DNA of 64,000 nt, from positions 24,268,475-24,332,474 of the forward strand of contig JBANSL010000009.1 in the NCBI GenBank assembly GCA_037127255.1, given 5' to 3'. The stretch comes from Persicaria tinctoria. Its lineage: Eukaryota; Streptophyta; Magnoliopsida; Caryophyllales; Polygonaceae. A program made the position numbers and the translations under genes. Shown piece after piece: positions 1 to 11,594 of the stretch; the first letter of the stretch is position 1; every line of letters starts with the position of its first letter. The notes under the pieces are model-generated. The model saw only the letters and a program-made list of their open reading frames with translations, did not search any database and was not told the DNA's origin.

Positions 1-135
1 TTGATCTTTCTATTATACGTCGTTAGCTAGGGTATATAATAAGAGGCTAAATTGGGAGATTTCTACAAAAAAAAAATAAGCTATCATAAGAATTTAATTA
101 AAAATAAGTTAAACTAATTAAAATTTAAAAAATAT

Positions 136-140
<5 letters not shown>

Positions 141-190
<50 letters not shown>
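141..190. repeat. (TA)n microsatellite
   Basis: Uninterrupted alternating T and A for about 50 bases. It would lie inside the long first intron of the chalcone synthase gene to its right. No other feature is seen in 1-600. Confidence 0.95.
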
Positions 191-193
<3 letters not shown>

Positions 194-602
194 GTAACCA
201 TTTTCCTGAATTTTTATTTAGCCAGCTAGACTAAAGTCAATCTGAGTCAATAAGTATGTAATTTCCAACATAAACTATGAACCTACTCTAGCTGGGAATC
301 TCTAAATGATACGTAGTGATGTTTCTAATTGAATTTGGTAAATGTTGTATATATACTTACAGCGAATTTTCTAATTAATGTGTCTATATGGGAATACATT
401 TAAAAAAATACATTAAATTAATGTAGTGATTTTAGTGACTTCCTAGGAAAAATATTTACTCTTTAGTAAATTCGTACTTTTAATATAATACGGAGTACAT
501 ATATTTATTTAAATCTCAATAAAAAAAATGGCAATATAAATAAATAAAAATATAGCGATGGATAGTAAGAATTGAAGTGAAGTTGATAAGTAAGGGGCAT
601 AC

Positions 603-783
603 ACATGCGCCTGAATTTCTCCTTGAGGTCGGTCATGTGTTCGCTGTTGGTGACGCGAAAGTAGTAGTCCGGGTAATCGGCCTGAGACACGCAGTTGGGA
701 GGGGTGGCCGTTCCGATGGCAAGGACTGTGGCGGGGCCCACCGCCCTCTGAGCCTTCCTGATCTCCTGGACCGATGGTGCCAT
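603..783 (-). CDS. CHS: Chalcone synthase (type III polyketide synthase), first exon only
   Basis: Chalcone synthase condenses p-coumaroyl-CoA with three malonyl-CoA to naringenin chalcone, the entry step to flavonoids, in the cytosol. The exon encodes about 60 residues starting [14 protein letters not shown], with the family block [17 protein letters not shown] followed by [16 protein letters not shown]. The reading frame stops matching exactly at the Cys codon, where T is followed by the donor GTATGC at 602-597; this is the conserved intron site of the family (phase 1 within Cys). The ATG at 783 is the family start; the in-frame codon further upstream at 831 is TTG, not ATG. The catalytic Cys-His-Asn region lies in exon 2, which must be left of position 1 if the gene is whole, so the intron would exceed 600 bp. 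Exon 1 alone cannot separate chalcone synthase from stilbene synthase or other close paralogues. Confidence 0.9.
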
Positions 784-968
784 CGTAGACGAATCGATCG
801 ATTGATCAGGTTGTTCAATATATTGGTTCAAGGAGAGGAGAGGAGTGTTTAGTTGTGTTGCAAATAGAGGGATGATAGAGGGAGGGTATATATATGAATA
901 CGAAGGGTGGGTAGCTAGCTATATAGTTTACTAGTTTGTATATGGATGGGCAGATGTTTGACCACGTG
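784..968 (-). promoter_or_regulatory. CHS 5' untranslated region and core promoter
   Basis: Upstream of the CHS ATG on the minus strand there is a TATA-like run (TATATATA) at about 888-895, which puts transcription start near 860 and the leader at about 75 bases. A perfect G-box CACGTG lies at 963-968, about 70 bases upstream of the TATA. Between them is a CTACCCACC stretch (905-915) resembling a MYB site. Paired ACGT and MYB elements are the known light-response unit of CHS promoters; their function here is inferred. Confidence 0.55.
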
Positions 969-969
969 C

Positions 970-2190
970 TCTGCGCGTGATGGGTTAGCTATGCTTACTT
1001 TCAACTTATTTACTTACTTCGATCTTCACTACTATAGTCCGCATAAGTTGTATAGCAATTGAAGCATGTACCTAACTCCCCAACTTCTATCTGCACGCTA
1101 TTCAAAATTCCGCGAGGAAGGGGGAAAATGGGAACACAAAACAAAAACAAAAAAAAGGGCGAAATTAACAAAAATATATTATGAAATGATCAAATATAAT
1201 ACTATATATAATATATTAAATATTGGCTTTGAATAAAAAATAATACGAACTTTCAAAATGATGACTTTATATACAAACTATGCTCATACTAACAAAAAAT
1301 AATATGGTTTCTATTTTTTATCGAAATTTCAATTAAATGAATACTTTCCAAAACTAAACAAAATAAAGGGTCAAATGTTGTGAATAATTAAAATGAAGGA
1401 GAAATGTATGATTTTTTTAGCCTTCGTGCTCTTTCTCCGTTCATCTGGCATTAGCTTCTTCCCATGCCGGTTTTCATGGTGGTTTGAGAATCATTCCATT
1501 ATCTCCGAAATTTTGACATTTTAAACTTAATTCATTAACAACATTCAATTTGAATATTTGTCTTAATCTCTTAATCCAAGCTGTGAGTGTGAAGTATCAT
1601 GTCAGATCTTCTTACCCTAACTACTTGGGTCCAATATGTTGAATCAAATTGATGTTGTTATTATCCAAATTGGATTAGGGTAAACGTTTACACAATCTCC
1701 ACAAGGATAAACGCATAATCAATTGGTGATTTCGATTTTGAATCATCTATGAACTATAAAATTTTCAATTTCGACCTTCTTCCTCTTCAAGCGCATCGAT
1801 TACACACATTTGATTTCTCAAACTCACAAATACAATCAATTGTTGGTTCCCATTATCGAATCCGACCATATTTTTCTCCTTGCCGCCGTCAATGCCGACA
1901 CCACGTACTACAATTGTGGAGTCTACAACACCGCCTCTTTTCGTCGCTCTTTAGTGATCGTAGTCGTGTTCCACAAGCATGAAACCGCCTTGCGGTGATG
2001 ATAAGTTGATAAGACTAAGGAGAATGAATAAGTGAAGGATGATTCTCAAATTTCCATGGAAATCGGGTGGGGAGGATGACGGAAATGGCAATTAGTATGT
2101 TGAGAACTTGTATATTTTTTCTAAGTGTTTTTACCATATAATATGTATGTATTATGTATATGTGACATGGAAGGCTAAGTGTAACATGGT
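970..2190. other. Intergenic AT-rich DNA, no gene seen
   Basis: Only short random reading frames are present. No splice-supported exon, RNA gene or transposon terminus was recognised. Confidence 0.6.
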
Positions 2191-2191
2191 T

Positions 2192-3002
2192 GTAACACCC
2201 GGCCCTCGGGGCTCGAATGCTACTCGGTACGCAACCCGAACTGGGTCCCGATGAGCTACATGTGCCGAAAGACATAATGATCTTACAACGAGGGACATGA
2301 AAGTTAGAAATAATCATGAACATGCAACCACAATATAGAAAGTCATGTAACACAGAAGTCCGACACAAGCACAACCTAGCAAGTGGGTCCGACACCCCAA
2401 GTCATGTAAATATGCAGTAGTAAAGTGTAAAAGTATCATTCTCCATCATTCCTAGTAGAAAATGTAGACTATATAGCGCAAACAGTCTAAAATGCCCAAA
2501 TCCCATGCACACAACAATTCCTATGCACGACTCGAACCCTTGTGATCATCATCTCTCACCGACTGTAAAGTATAGCTGGTACCTAAATCTGTATAATAAC
2601 AACAACAAGGAAAATAATCACTATCCAATCAATAGTATATAACTTAGGCAGTAAATACTACAGAGTATATATGCGAGGCGCGCTACACCCAATTTACAAT
2701 AAATAATCTCTATATGTACCACACCAAAGCACACTTACATAATTGCATCAAACCACGAAGAAGTGTCTTAATCACAAAGCTTAGACACTAACCACACGAA
2801 TTGCCTTAACCACAAAGAATGGCCATTACTCACAAAAAAGTACCCGTTATCACAAAGCTTGGGCACTAACCATATAAAATAGGTAGATAAAGGCGCACCA
2901 TTAACTAATGCAATGTACAACTCACTTAAGTACAAAAGGTAAGTGCACACACACTACTCATGCCATCACAAGGCCTCGTAGACTTCACCCCATGAACCGC
3001 AT
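2192..3002. mobile_element. Left part of an unclassified, probably LTR-type element
   Basis: A sharp compositional change begins at TGTAACACCCGGCCC (2192), a start or end typical of many plant Ty3/gypsy LTRs. The stretch lacks coding potential and is interrupted at 3003 by the Sirevirus element; similar non-coding sequence resumes at about 12656. The other terminus was not found, so the family is not assigned. Confidence 0.3.
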
Positions 3003-4062
3003 TGAAGACTCAACCTTGACTGTAAGATCTTGAGACCTAACGTGCAGGTGATCTAAAGGATGATGAAAGACAAAAGGCTGGGTTTCAAGGTCTTGAAACC
3101 TAGACTAAAATGTTTTGGAATATCATGTATATATTTCTATTTGAATTGTTCTCTCACAGGAAAGAATCCGAGGCCAACCTTGTTGGGCCTAAATTATCAT
3201 GGGCTGTTTATTGGGCTATGAGATGGGATTTGGTCTTTATCGATTTATATATGTGTTTCTCATCTAACCCACTCTATGTACTAGATACATTATGAATGTT
3301 CTTTTAGGATTTCATGTCTCATACAAGGAAAGAACCGATCCTTAGTGATCATACTTGATCATGAAGAAAGTTGAAGGTACAATCTTGGAAGGCACACAAA
3401 GGATCATGTTTTGGAAGGAATTCAAATGTCTTGGAAAGATTTTGAAATTCAAACGGTTCTCCCTCCAAGAAGCTCTACAAGTGTTCTAACTATATAAAGA
3501 CGAAAGCCAAGAAGGATGAAAACTAACCAAGCAAGAACTGAAGAAATTATAAGCATCCTAAAGCATTCGTCAAGTTTCTCTTACATTCTCAAAAAGTCTA
3601 GTTGTTGATCATTGTTTAAGAGTTGAGAGAAACACTAGCACTTATTGTACAAGTCATTCATTTTACACTTAGAGTTTTCATACTCGATCAAAGCACACTT
3701 GGTGTGTGGTGTGAGCTTTTATTTCACTTGTGAGGTTGAGAGCTAGAATAGAAGCGGTGAGGCTTTGTATAGAGAAAGGGAAGTTTCTCTAGGAAGTTCT
3801 AGGCTCAAGAGAAGTGAAATAAGAAGTGTTTGAATCCTACGGGTTGGATAACCCTAGGCGGGGACGTAGGCCAGTTGGTGTCGAACCTCGTTAACAATTC
3901 GTGTGTTCATCTTTTATATTCCGCATTTACATTATCATATTCGATTTTACTTTGTCAAGGTCTTGACAAGTTGCACTAAATTTCTATTGTTGAAAAAATC
4001 ATCCAAACTCTATTCACCCCCCCCCCTTCTACAGTATTATTCATCGCCTTATAGACTCTTCA
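3003..4062 (+). repeat. 5' LTR of the Sirevirus element
   Basis: 1060-bp direct repeat matching 11595-12640. It has a TATA box TATATAAA at 3491-3498. Its first part contains the strong inverted repeat GGTTTCAAGGTCTTGAAACC at 3081-3100. Relative to the 3' LTR it lacks 20 bases at about 3960, bounded by TCAAG repeats. Confidence 0.9.
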
Positions 4063-4064
4063 AT

Positions 4065-4076
4065 TGGTATCAGAGC
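4065..4076 (+). other. Primer-binding site (initiator Met tRNA)
   Basis: TGGTATCAGAGC lies two bases after the LTR end TCTTCA. It is complementary to the 3' end of plant initiator Met tRNA, the usual copia primer. Confidence 0.95.
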
Positions 4077-4118
4077 TTGGCTCACTGTTTTGATTTAACA
4101 ATCTTGTGAGTTTTCAGC

Positions 4119-5874
4119 ATGTCTACCATAGGTGATGGAGGTTTTGCTCAAGGATGGTCAACCAATAGATCTCCACTTTTCTGTGGCAATAACTTTGTCC
4201 ACTGGAGATCACTGATGCAAATGTTCATCATTGATCAAGACCTTGAGCTATGGGGCCTGGTCAAGAATGGACCACACATTCCTAAAAAGACTATCGATGG
4301 AAAGCAAGTTGATAAAACTGAGTCTGATTACGATCAGACTGATCTTGAGAACATTGCTAAGAACTACAAAGCTATGAATCTACTATATTGCGCTCTCGAT
4401 GCTAATGAGTTTAACCGTGTCTCAGCTTGCAAAAGTGCCAAGGAAATTTGGGACAAGCTTATAGTTACTTATGAGGGAACAAGTCAAGTCAAAGAGAGTA
4501 AGATTAGTATCTTTCTCATGCAATACGAACTTTTCAAGATGAATCCTGATGAGACAGTAAAGGAGATGTTTACGAGATTCACTCAAATTGTAAACAACCT
4601 CGACTCACTTGGAAAAACCTTCTCCAACCCAGAAAAGGTTCCAAAGGTTATAAGGAGCCTTCCAAAAATCAAGTGGATCCCAAGGTTACTGCAATTGAGG
4701 AAGCTCAAGATCTCTCTACACTACCATTAGATGATCTTCTCGGAAAACTTATTACTCATGAGATGATATTAAACGAGGAAGATGGAGAAGTACCCTCAAC
4801 AGCAAAGAACCTTGCTCTCAAAGCTAAGAAAGATCACTCACAATCTGAGAGTGATGAATCAGACGACGAAGATGATCTCTTTGCTCTCATTACACGGGGA
4901 TTAGCTCGAATTCTGAAGATGAAAAAACAATTTTCCAACCGTGAAAATACCGATTCATCTAGATTCAAAAGCAAGTCTCCTAACATATCAAAGAAGCCAA
5001 AAGTGCTAACATGTTTTGAGTGTGGCGAGACAGATCATCTCGTAAAGGAGTGTCCTATGAAGAAAAGAAATAAGTTCAAGAAATATGAACAAAAGAAAAA
5101 GGCTATGCTTGCAACCTGGAGTGACTCAGATTCATCATGTGACTCAGACACCGAAAAAGAACAGGCAAATCTCTGTCTTATGGCTAAACACGAAGGATCA
5201 CAGACTCAAGACCTTGAACAAGTGGTAAGAAACCTAATGTCTAGTCCTCCTGATGTTCTTTCTGAAGTCCTAAGAAATACGATTTCTAATGAAGATGCTT
5301 ACAACAGTGAAATCAACAGAAATGTATTAGTGATATGTCGCTGGAAATGAAAAATCTTGAAACATCTCGGTCGGCCTTTGACATTAAAGTCAAGACCTTG
5401 AGCTCAGAAAATTTTGATCTCATGCAAAGCCTCTCCTCTCTAAAGAATCGTAATAAGGATTTAGTGAAAGAGAAGGCAAAGCTAACCGATAAGTGTCAAG
5501 ATCAGCAGACTTCACTCATTCAATTCACTAGATCTAAAGCTAATCTTGATAAGATGTTGGGTGAACAACAACTCTCTATTAATAGAAGTGGTATTGGATA
5601 CAACAAGAATTTTCCAAAGAAACCTAGTACCACTTTTGTTAAAGATAAAGGCTATTGGCGTTCACCTACTTGCTTCCACTGTTGTAAGAAAGGGCATGTT
5701 AGAGAAACCTGTCCATATAGGAGAAAGGATCCCTACATCATTAGAAATACATTTCCAGTTCGACTTAATAAACAGATAAAACAAGTTTGGGTTCCTAAGG
5801 GGACAAGACTACCCAACATGGTCTATCCTCATTATAAAACTAAAACTATGTATTGGTCTAGCCGGAAAGGTTGA
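4119..5874 (+). pseudogene. gag: Sirevirus Gag region, frameshifted
   Basis: Starts with ATG at 4119 and encodes a copia-type Gag (residues around NFVHWRSLMQMF, then a UBN2-type helical region with AKEIWDKLIVTYEG). A frameshift near 4675 moves the frame into 4673-5350, which carries the zinc knuckle CFECGETDHLVKEC (about 5020-5060) and an acidic serine-rich stretch. A second frameshift near 5330 leads to 5335-5874, with a coiled-coil-like segment and a second zinc knuckle CFHCCKKGHVRETC (about 5671-5712). A further shift near 5870 precedes protease. Two knuckles and a long Gag fit Sireviruses. Gag normally forms the cytoplasmic particle and binds RNA; with these breaks no full product is expected. 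Confidence 0.85.
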
Positions 5875-8800
5875 TGTTTGTATTGCAGGATATCATCAAG
5901 AGCAAAGAGCCAAAATGGATAATGGACAGTGGATGCTCACGACACATGAGTGGAAAGAAATCTCTATTCCAAGATCTTAAGGAACAAACCACTGGAACAA
6001 TTACTCTTGGTGATAAAGGGAAGTGCAACATTATTGGTATTGGTAATATTGGTATTTCAGAAAGTTGCATTAAGGATGTTTATCTTGTTGATGGATTAAA
6101 GTATAACCTCTTAAGTGTCTCTCAGTTGTGTGACAAAGGAAACAAAGTTGGCTTTGATAGACACAAGTATGAAGTCAGGAATGAAGAGACTGATGATCTA
6201 ATCCTCACTGCTCACAGGCACAACAACGCTTATGCTGTAAATGCTAACCATATTACAGGTATAAAACTCAAGTGTCTCAAGGTCTTGACAGAAGACCCCA
6301 GCCTATGGCATAGAAGACTAGGTCATGTAAGCATACACACCCTCAATAAACTTAAAACAAGAGATCTTGTTAGAGGATTACCTGATCTAAACTTCAAGAA
6401 AGAAGATCTATGCAATGCATGCACAAGAGGCAAACAGACACGCGGTTCCTTTAAACCTAAAAAGGTTGCAAGTTCCTCTCGCCCTCTTGAGTTACTACAT
6501 ATGGATTTGTGTGGACCTATGCGTGTCAAATCTCCAAAGGGTAAACATTACATCCTGGTTATTATTGATGATTTCTCTCGTTTTACATGGATCTCCTTTT
6601 TAAGAGAAAAATCAGAGGCTTTGCTCGAGTTTTCTAAACTTTGCAAAGAGTTGCGTATTGTCTCCATTAAGAGTGATCATGGTAGATAATTTGATCAACT
6701 AAAATTTGATTTGTTCTGTGCTAAATATGGAATTTCACACAACTTTTCAGCACCTAGAACTCCTCAACAAAACGGAGTTGTAGAACGAAAGAACCGCACT
6801 TTGGAGGACATGTCTAGGACAATGCTTTTGGAAAATGGTTTGCCAAATATCTATTGGGCCGAGGCTGTTAATACAACCAACTACATTTTGAATCGATGCT
6901 TAATTCGCCCTATTTTGAAAAAACTCCTTATAAACTTTTCAAAGGAAGAAAGCCTAGCATTTCCTACTTCAAACCTTTTGGATGCACTTGCTTTGTTCAC
7001 AACAATGGCAAAGATAACCTTGGGAAATTTGACGCACGTAGTGATGAAGGTATCTTCCTTGGTTATTCTACTATTAGCAAAGCTTATAGAGTTTATAACA
7101 AGCGCACCAAAATTGTTGAGGAGAGTATCCATGTGGTATTCGACGAAAGCAACAATGGTGTGTTAAGTGAAGGTTTTGTAGATCTCAATCTAAATCATCA
7201 TGATTCGGATGGAGAAGAAGAGGACAAGGCTGAAAATAAGCAGGACCAAGAAAGAAACATGCAAGAACAAATCCAAGATACCAACGAGCTATCTCAAGAC
7301 CTTGAGAAGGGACTACAGAATCATGATTCGGTCATTGAAGAATCCAACACTCAAATTATCTCTCAAGACCTTGAAGAGAGACCTGCTACTATTTCAAACG
7401 ATCAGGGTCCAAAGCTACGAAAGTTCAAACATGCCTCTTCACACTCAGCTCAAGACATAATATCAGATCCATCATCTGGGGTACAAACTCGATCTAGATT
7501 AAAGAATCTTTGTGCCTTCTATTATGCTTTTGTTTCTCTTATAGAACCAAAAACCCCAGCTGAAGCTCTCAAAGACTCGGACTGGATCACTGCCATGGAA
7601 AATGAGCTAAATGAGTTTGAACGGAACAAGGTATGGACTCTTCAACCCAGACCACAACACCAATCAGTCATAGGAACTAGATGGGTGTTTCGGAATAAAC
7701 TGGATGAAGCAGGCAAGATCATTCGAAACAAAGCAAGACTTGTTGCTCAAGGATACAATCAAGAAGAAGGTATAGACTACGAAGAGACATTTGCTCCCGT
7801 AGCAAGGTTAGAAGCTATACGAATATTACTTGCTTTTGCATCTTTCATGGGTATCAAGCTATTTCAAATGGATGTCAAATGTGCATTCCTAAATGGGTTC
7901 TTAGAAGAAGAGGTTTATGTTGCTCAACCACCAGGCTTTGAAAGTGAAGAATTTCCTAATCATGTGTATAAATTGGACAAAGCTCTCTATGGTCTCAAAC
8001 AAGCCCCAAGAGCTTGGTATGAAAGATTGTCCAAATACCTTCTTGAAAATGGTTTTCAAAGAGGATTGATTGATAAAACTCTCTTCATCAAGACTCGTGG
8101 AAATGATCTTTTGATTGTTCAAATATATGTAGATGATATATTATTTGGTGCTACTAACAATTCCCTCTGCAAGGAGTTTTCTGAAATTATGTGCAGAGAA
8201 TTTGAAATGAGTCTCATGGGAGAATTAAACTTCTTCCTCGGTTTACAAGTTCTTCAAACAAGTAAGGGTATCTTTCTGAATCAAGGGAAATATACCAGGG
8301 ATCTACTAAAGAAATACAAAATGGAACAATCAAAGGTAGCAAAGACCCCTATGAGCTCCACTCTCTCCCTTGATCAAGATAAGAATGGTAAGAATGTGAA
8401 CCAAAAAGAGTACAGAGGTATGATTGGTTCTCTCCTATACCTTACTGCTAGTAGACCTGATATAATGTTCAGTGTCTGTATGTGTGCTCGATTCCAAAGT
8501 GACCTAAAAGAGTCTCACCTTATTGCTGTGAAAAGAATCTTCAAATACCTAAATGGATCTCAAGACCTTGGGCTCTGGTACCCCAAACAGAGTAACTTTC
8601 ATTTAACAGGCTACTCAGATGCAGATTTTGCAGGATACAAGGTTGATAGAAAAAGCACTTCTGGTTGTTGCCAACTCCTAGGATCCTCCTTGATAAGTTG
8701 GCACTCTGAGAAACAAAATCCAGTGGCCTTATCAACTGCAGAAGCTGAGTACATTGCTGCCGGTGCATGTTGCTCTCAGATTCTTTGGATAGCACAACAG

Positions 8801-9079
8801 CTCAGAGACCTTGGAATTGATCTTAGAGGTATTCCTATATTATGTGATAATACTAGTGCTATTTCCATCACTAAAAATCCAGTGCAGCACTCGAGAACCA
8901 AACACATTGATGTGAGACATCATTTTATAAGAGATCATGTGGAGAAAGGTGATGTATCAATATCCTTTATATCCACTGATTTTCAGTTAGCTGATATTTT
9001 TACTAAACCACTCCCTGAAGATCGTTTCAATTTTATTAGATTGGAGTTGGGTATGCTTAATAGGGAAGCACTTTCTTAG
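5871..9079 (+). pseudogene. pol: Sirevirus Pol: protease, integrase, reverse transcriptase, RNase H (broken)
   Basis: Protease motif WIMDSGCSRHMSG lies at about 5915-5955. The integrase zinc region (WHRRLGHVS...CNACTRGK) and first catalytic Asp (HMDLCGPM) follow, then a TAA at 6687-6689 inside the core, next to the second catalytic Asp region (KSDHG). A frameshift occurs near 6890, after the region with PQQNGVVERKNRTLE. From 6896 to 9079 the frame is open for 727 codons: integrase C-terminus, RT with DVKCAFLNG and YVDD (about 8126), and RNase H with YSDADFAG, STAEAEYIA and KHIDVRHHF. One stop and one frameshift therefore separate an otherwise well-preserved pol. The good state of RT fits the low LTR divergence. 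Confidence 0.92.
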
Positions 9080-9495
9080 GGGGAGTAATTACTCCCTATA
9101 TGAAAGTTCAGAATTCAAATGACATCTCAAGGCCTTGACTTCATAAGGATCTGAGATGATTATACGAATAAAATTATATTGGATCAAAACTCTGTTATTA
9201 TCTTATGGATATTCAACAAGAGTGTCTTTTGATTTTATGTATCCCTTTCAAATATTGGTTTTCGCATATTTTAGTTCCCCTTTTTAAAATATTCCAAATC
9301 TCTTTAATTTTTGCAAATGGATTTGACACATTGGGTTTAGAAAAATCAAATCATCATTACTTACTATTCAAGTGAGTTAATGAATCTGTACTTGCCAATT
9401 TGAAAAAGTAAGGAGACGATTCTGTTTCCAGATTTTTTGCTTTTTAATCCCTCCCTCCTCTCGGTCTAATCTACTCCACTCTCACTCTCTCTGTG

Positions 9496-9500
<5 letters not shown>

Positions 9501-9546
<46 letters not shown>
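9501..9546. repeat. (TC)n microsatellite
   Basis: About 23 TC units just upstream of the third Sirevirus ORF. It creates a spurious Leu-Ser reading frame on one strand and Arg-Glu on the other. Confidence 0.95.
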
Positions 9547-9547
<1 letters not shown>

Positions 9548-9627
9548 AGTTCCAAAAACCCTCTCTGTTTCTCTCAAAGCGCTCTTCAGCATCTCCGTCT
9601 CCAACACCTTCTGCTAAGAGGTACAAG

Positions 9628-11029
9628 ATGCCGGCCAACAAGGGGAAGGAAATCATGGAGGAATCTGAAGAACATTCCGAGGATTCCAGCGAGAACTCAC
9701 CATCACCACCACCTCTGATTAGGAAATCCAAAGGCAAAGCTCCAGCCACTTCTGCTCCTGCTTGGCCTCCCCGGGTATCTTCTGGCATTTCCCCCAATTG
9801 GTTTTTGCTCTAAAGAGCTTGAGGAGTCCTGGAAACAGAACTTTTGCAACCGTCGATTATGCTTCTGTGATGCTGTCGATTTCAACCTCCTCCAATCCAT
9901 GCTCTTGCCCTACATTTCCCTCCTCAAATCTACCTGTTTCTGGACCTTGCTCAACCCTGGCAATTTTGCCTATCGCCAACTCACCCGACTCTTTTATGCT
10001 AACCTTACTGTTCATCGGGTAAATTGAACCCTAACCCTAGTATCCAAGGTCAAGAACACCCGAATCCGCCTCTCTCCCGAAAGCCTTGCTCTCATCCTTG
10101 ATCTTCCAACTGAGATTCCCACAAAAGAATTCCCAAACCGATTTGAGTGTCTCTCACGAGCACGAGATGAATTCTTCCTAAAATCTCAAGGCCCTGGATC
10201 TTCATCCACCCTCAAACCCACTCACACTGCCCTAAACCTTCAAGCCAAGCTCATCTTCACCATTCTGGCTCGCTGTATCTTCCCACACATCCATTCCAGG
10301 GAATTGGTGACCGAGAATCTTTTGGAGATCCTTTTCCTAATCATGAACGGATACGAGCCTGATTTGCCCAAACTCATTCTCGACTACATGACCCATGTCT
10401 CTACCTCCTCTTGGCCTATGCCCTTACCCTATGCAAACCTCTTGCCCAAAATCTTTGAAGCCTTTGACATCGACACATCAGGAGAAGAAAAGCAAACCTA
10501 CAGTGGGATTGTTGATGAGGGTTGTCTAGATAGATTGGGCATTGCCAAAAACTTGAGGAGGCAATGGTTTCTAAGGAAGGATTCGAAGGGAAAACATGTT
10601 GCTGAACCTAGTATGAATGAGGATAGATTGGCTGCTGTGGAGACTGAGATTCAAGACCTTAGGTTTGATCTAAGCAGAATGTGGTCGGATGTGGTGATTC
10701 GCCAGGACCAGACTCATGAGCTACTCTCTATGGTCAACTACAAGCTTGATCAGATGATGCTTCTCAATGCTCTCACCTACACTGCTACAGGCTCTATCAT
10801 GCCAATGGAGCAAGAAACTTTTGATCATGTGCGTGAGAAGACAGGGATTGTCATCCTCAACTGTGAAAATCAAGTCAAGAAACGTCCCATTCTGCGCCCC
10901 ACTCATCATGAACCCACCATTTCTCACAGTCGAGCAATATGGTGTGGTCAAGAAATACAGGGATGTGGAGCGTCAGAGACATCTTGTAGAAATGGAGAGA
11001 GACGAGATATCCAGAGACGCCCTTCATAG
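9628..11029 (+). pseudogene. Third (env-like) ORF of the Sirevirus, frameshifted
   Basis: Downstream of pol lies a second coding region beginning MPANKGKEIMEE at 9628: an acidic serine/proline-rich start (SEDSSENSPSPPP), then lysine-rich KSKGKAP. The frame is lost at about 9800 and continues in another frame to about 10026 with a conserved-looking block (KELEESWKQNF...FYANLTVH) seen in plant-specific retrotransposon proteins. From about 10060 to 11029 the frame resumes with ILARCIFPHIHSRE, a helical region, and a heptad-like stretch (AAVETEIQDLRFDLSRMW), suggesting a coiled coil. Position after pol, low complexity start and coiled coil match the env-like ORF reported for Sireviruses. No signal peptide or clear membrane span is visible, so an envelope role is not supported here. 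Confidence 0.6.
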
Positions 11030-11580
11030 GTGGAGGAAGAAGTGCAGAGATGAGGTCAGAAGGAAGTACCTTCCACCCAACAAGTAGTACCCCACCTTCG
11101 GCGAATGGGTTGAGGAAGGCGCTGGCATTGCCCCTCCTGAAGATCCTAATGCTCATGGCACCCCTGGTACATCCTCTGCTACAAGGCCATCCTCTGCTAA
11201 GAAAGGCAAGAAGCTAGGCTCTAAGGAGCAAGAAGAAGAAGGCTGCAGATGGGGATTCTGACTCAAGGCCTTGATCTCCCACCCTCTTTGCTCTACTTTC
11301 TAAAAACTCGTCTTTTGCTGCTCGTCTTTTAAAAACTCCTGATCTTTTGGTTATTTTTTGGTTGATGTTTCAGACATTTTCACCTCTATGCCCTTTAGTT
11401 GGAAGACAAAAAGGGGGAGAATGTTTTGGTTGCTTCGTTTTGGCACGAGTTGGTTAAGTGCTTGATGTTTTTAAAACTTAGATGATCCAAACATTTTCTG
11501 CTCATATTATATAATATGCTTATTTCCTTATAATGATTGCTGGAAATATGTTATGAATATTGAAACAGGTTTTGTCTTCC

Positions 11581-11594
11581 ATCAAGGGGGAGAT
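11581..11594 (+). other. Polypurine tract of the Sirevirus
   Basis: ATCAAGGGGGAGAT abuts the 3' LTR start TGAAGACTC. Two further GGGGGAG tracts occur at about 9079-9085 (just after the pol stop) and 11408-11423 (AAAAAGGGGGAGAATG). Several purine tracts before the 3' LTR are a described Sirevirus trait. Confidence 0.85.

Noticed and set aside
831..831. An upstream in-frame CHS start adding 16 residues
   Set aside because: The codon is TTG; the family-typical ATG at 783 fits.
9471..9813. Leu-Ser repeat protein on plus strand and Arg-Glu repeat on minus strand
   Set aside because: The (TC)n microsatellite is open in several frames; only the part from ATG 9628 looks coding.
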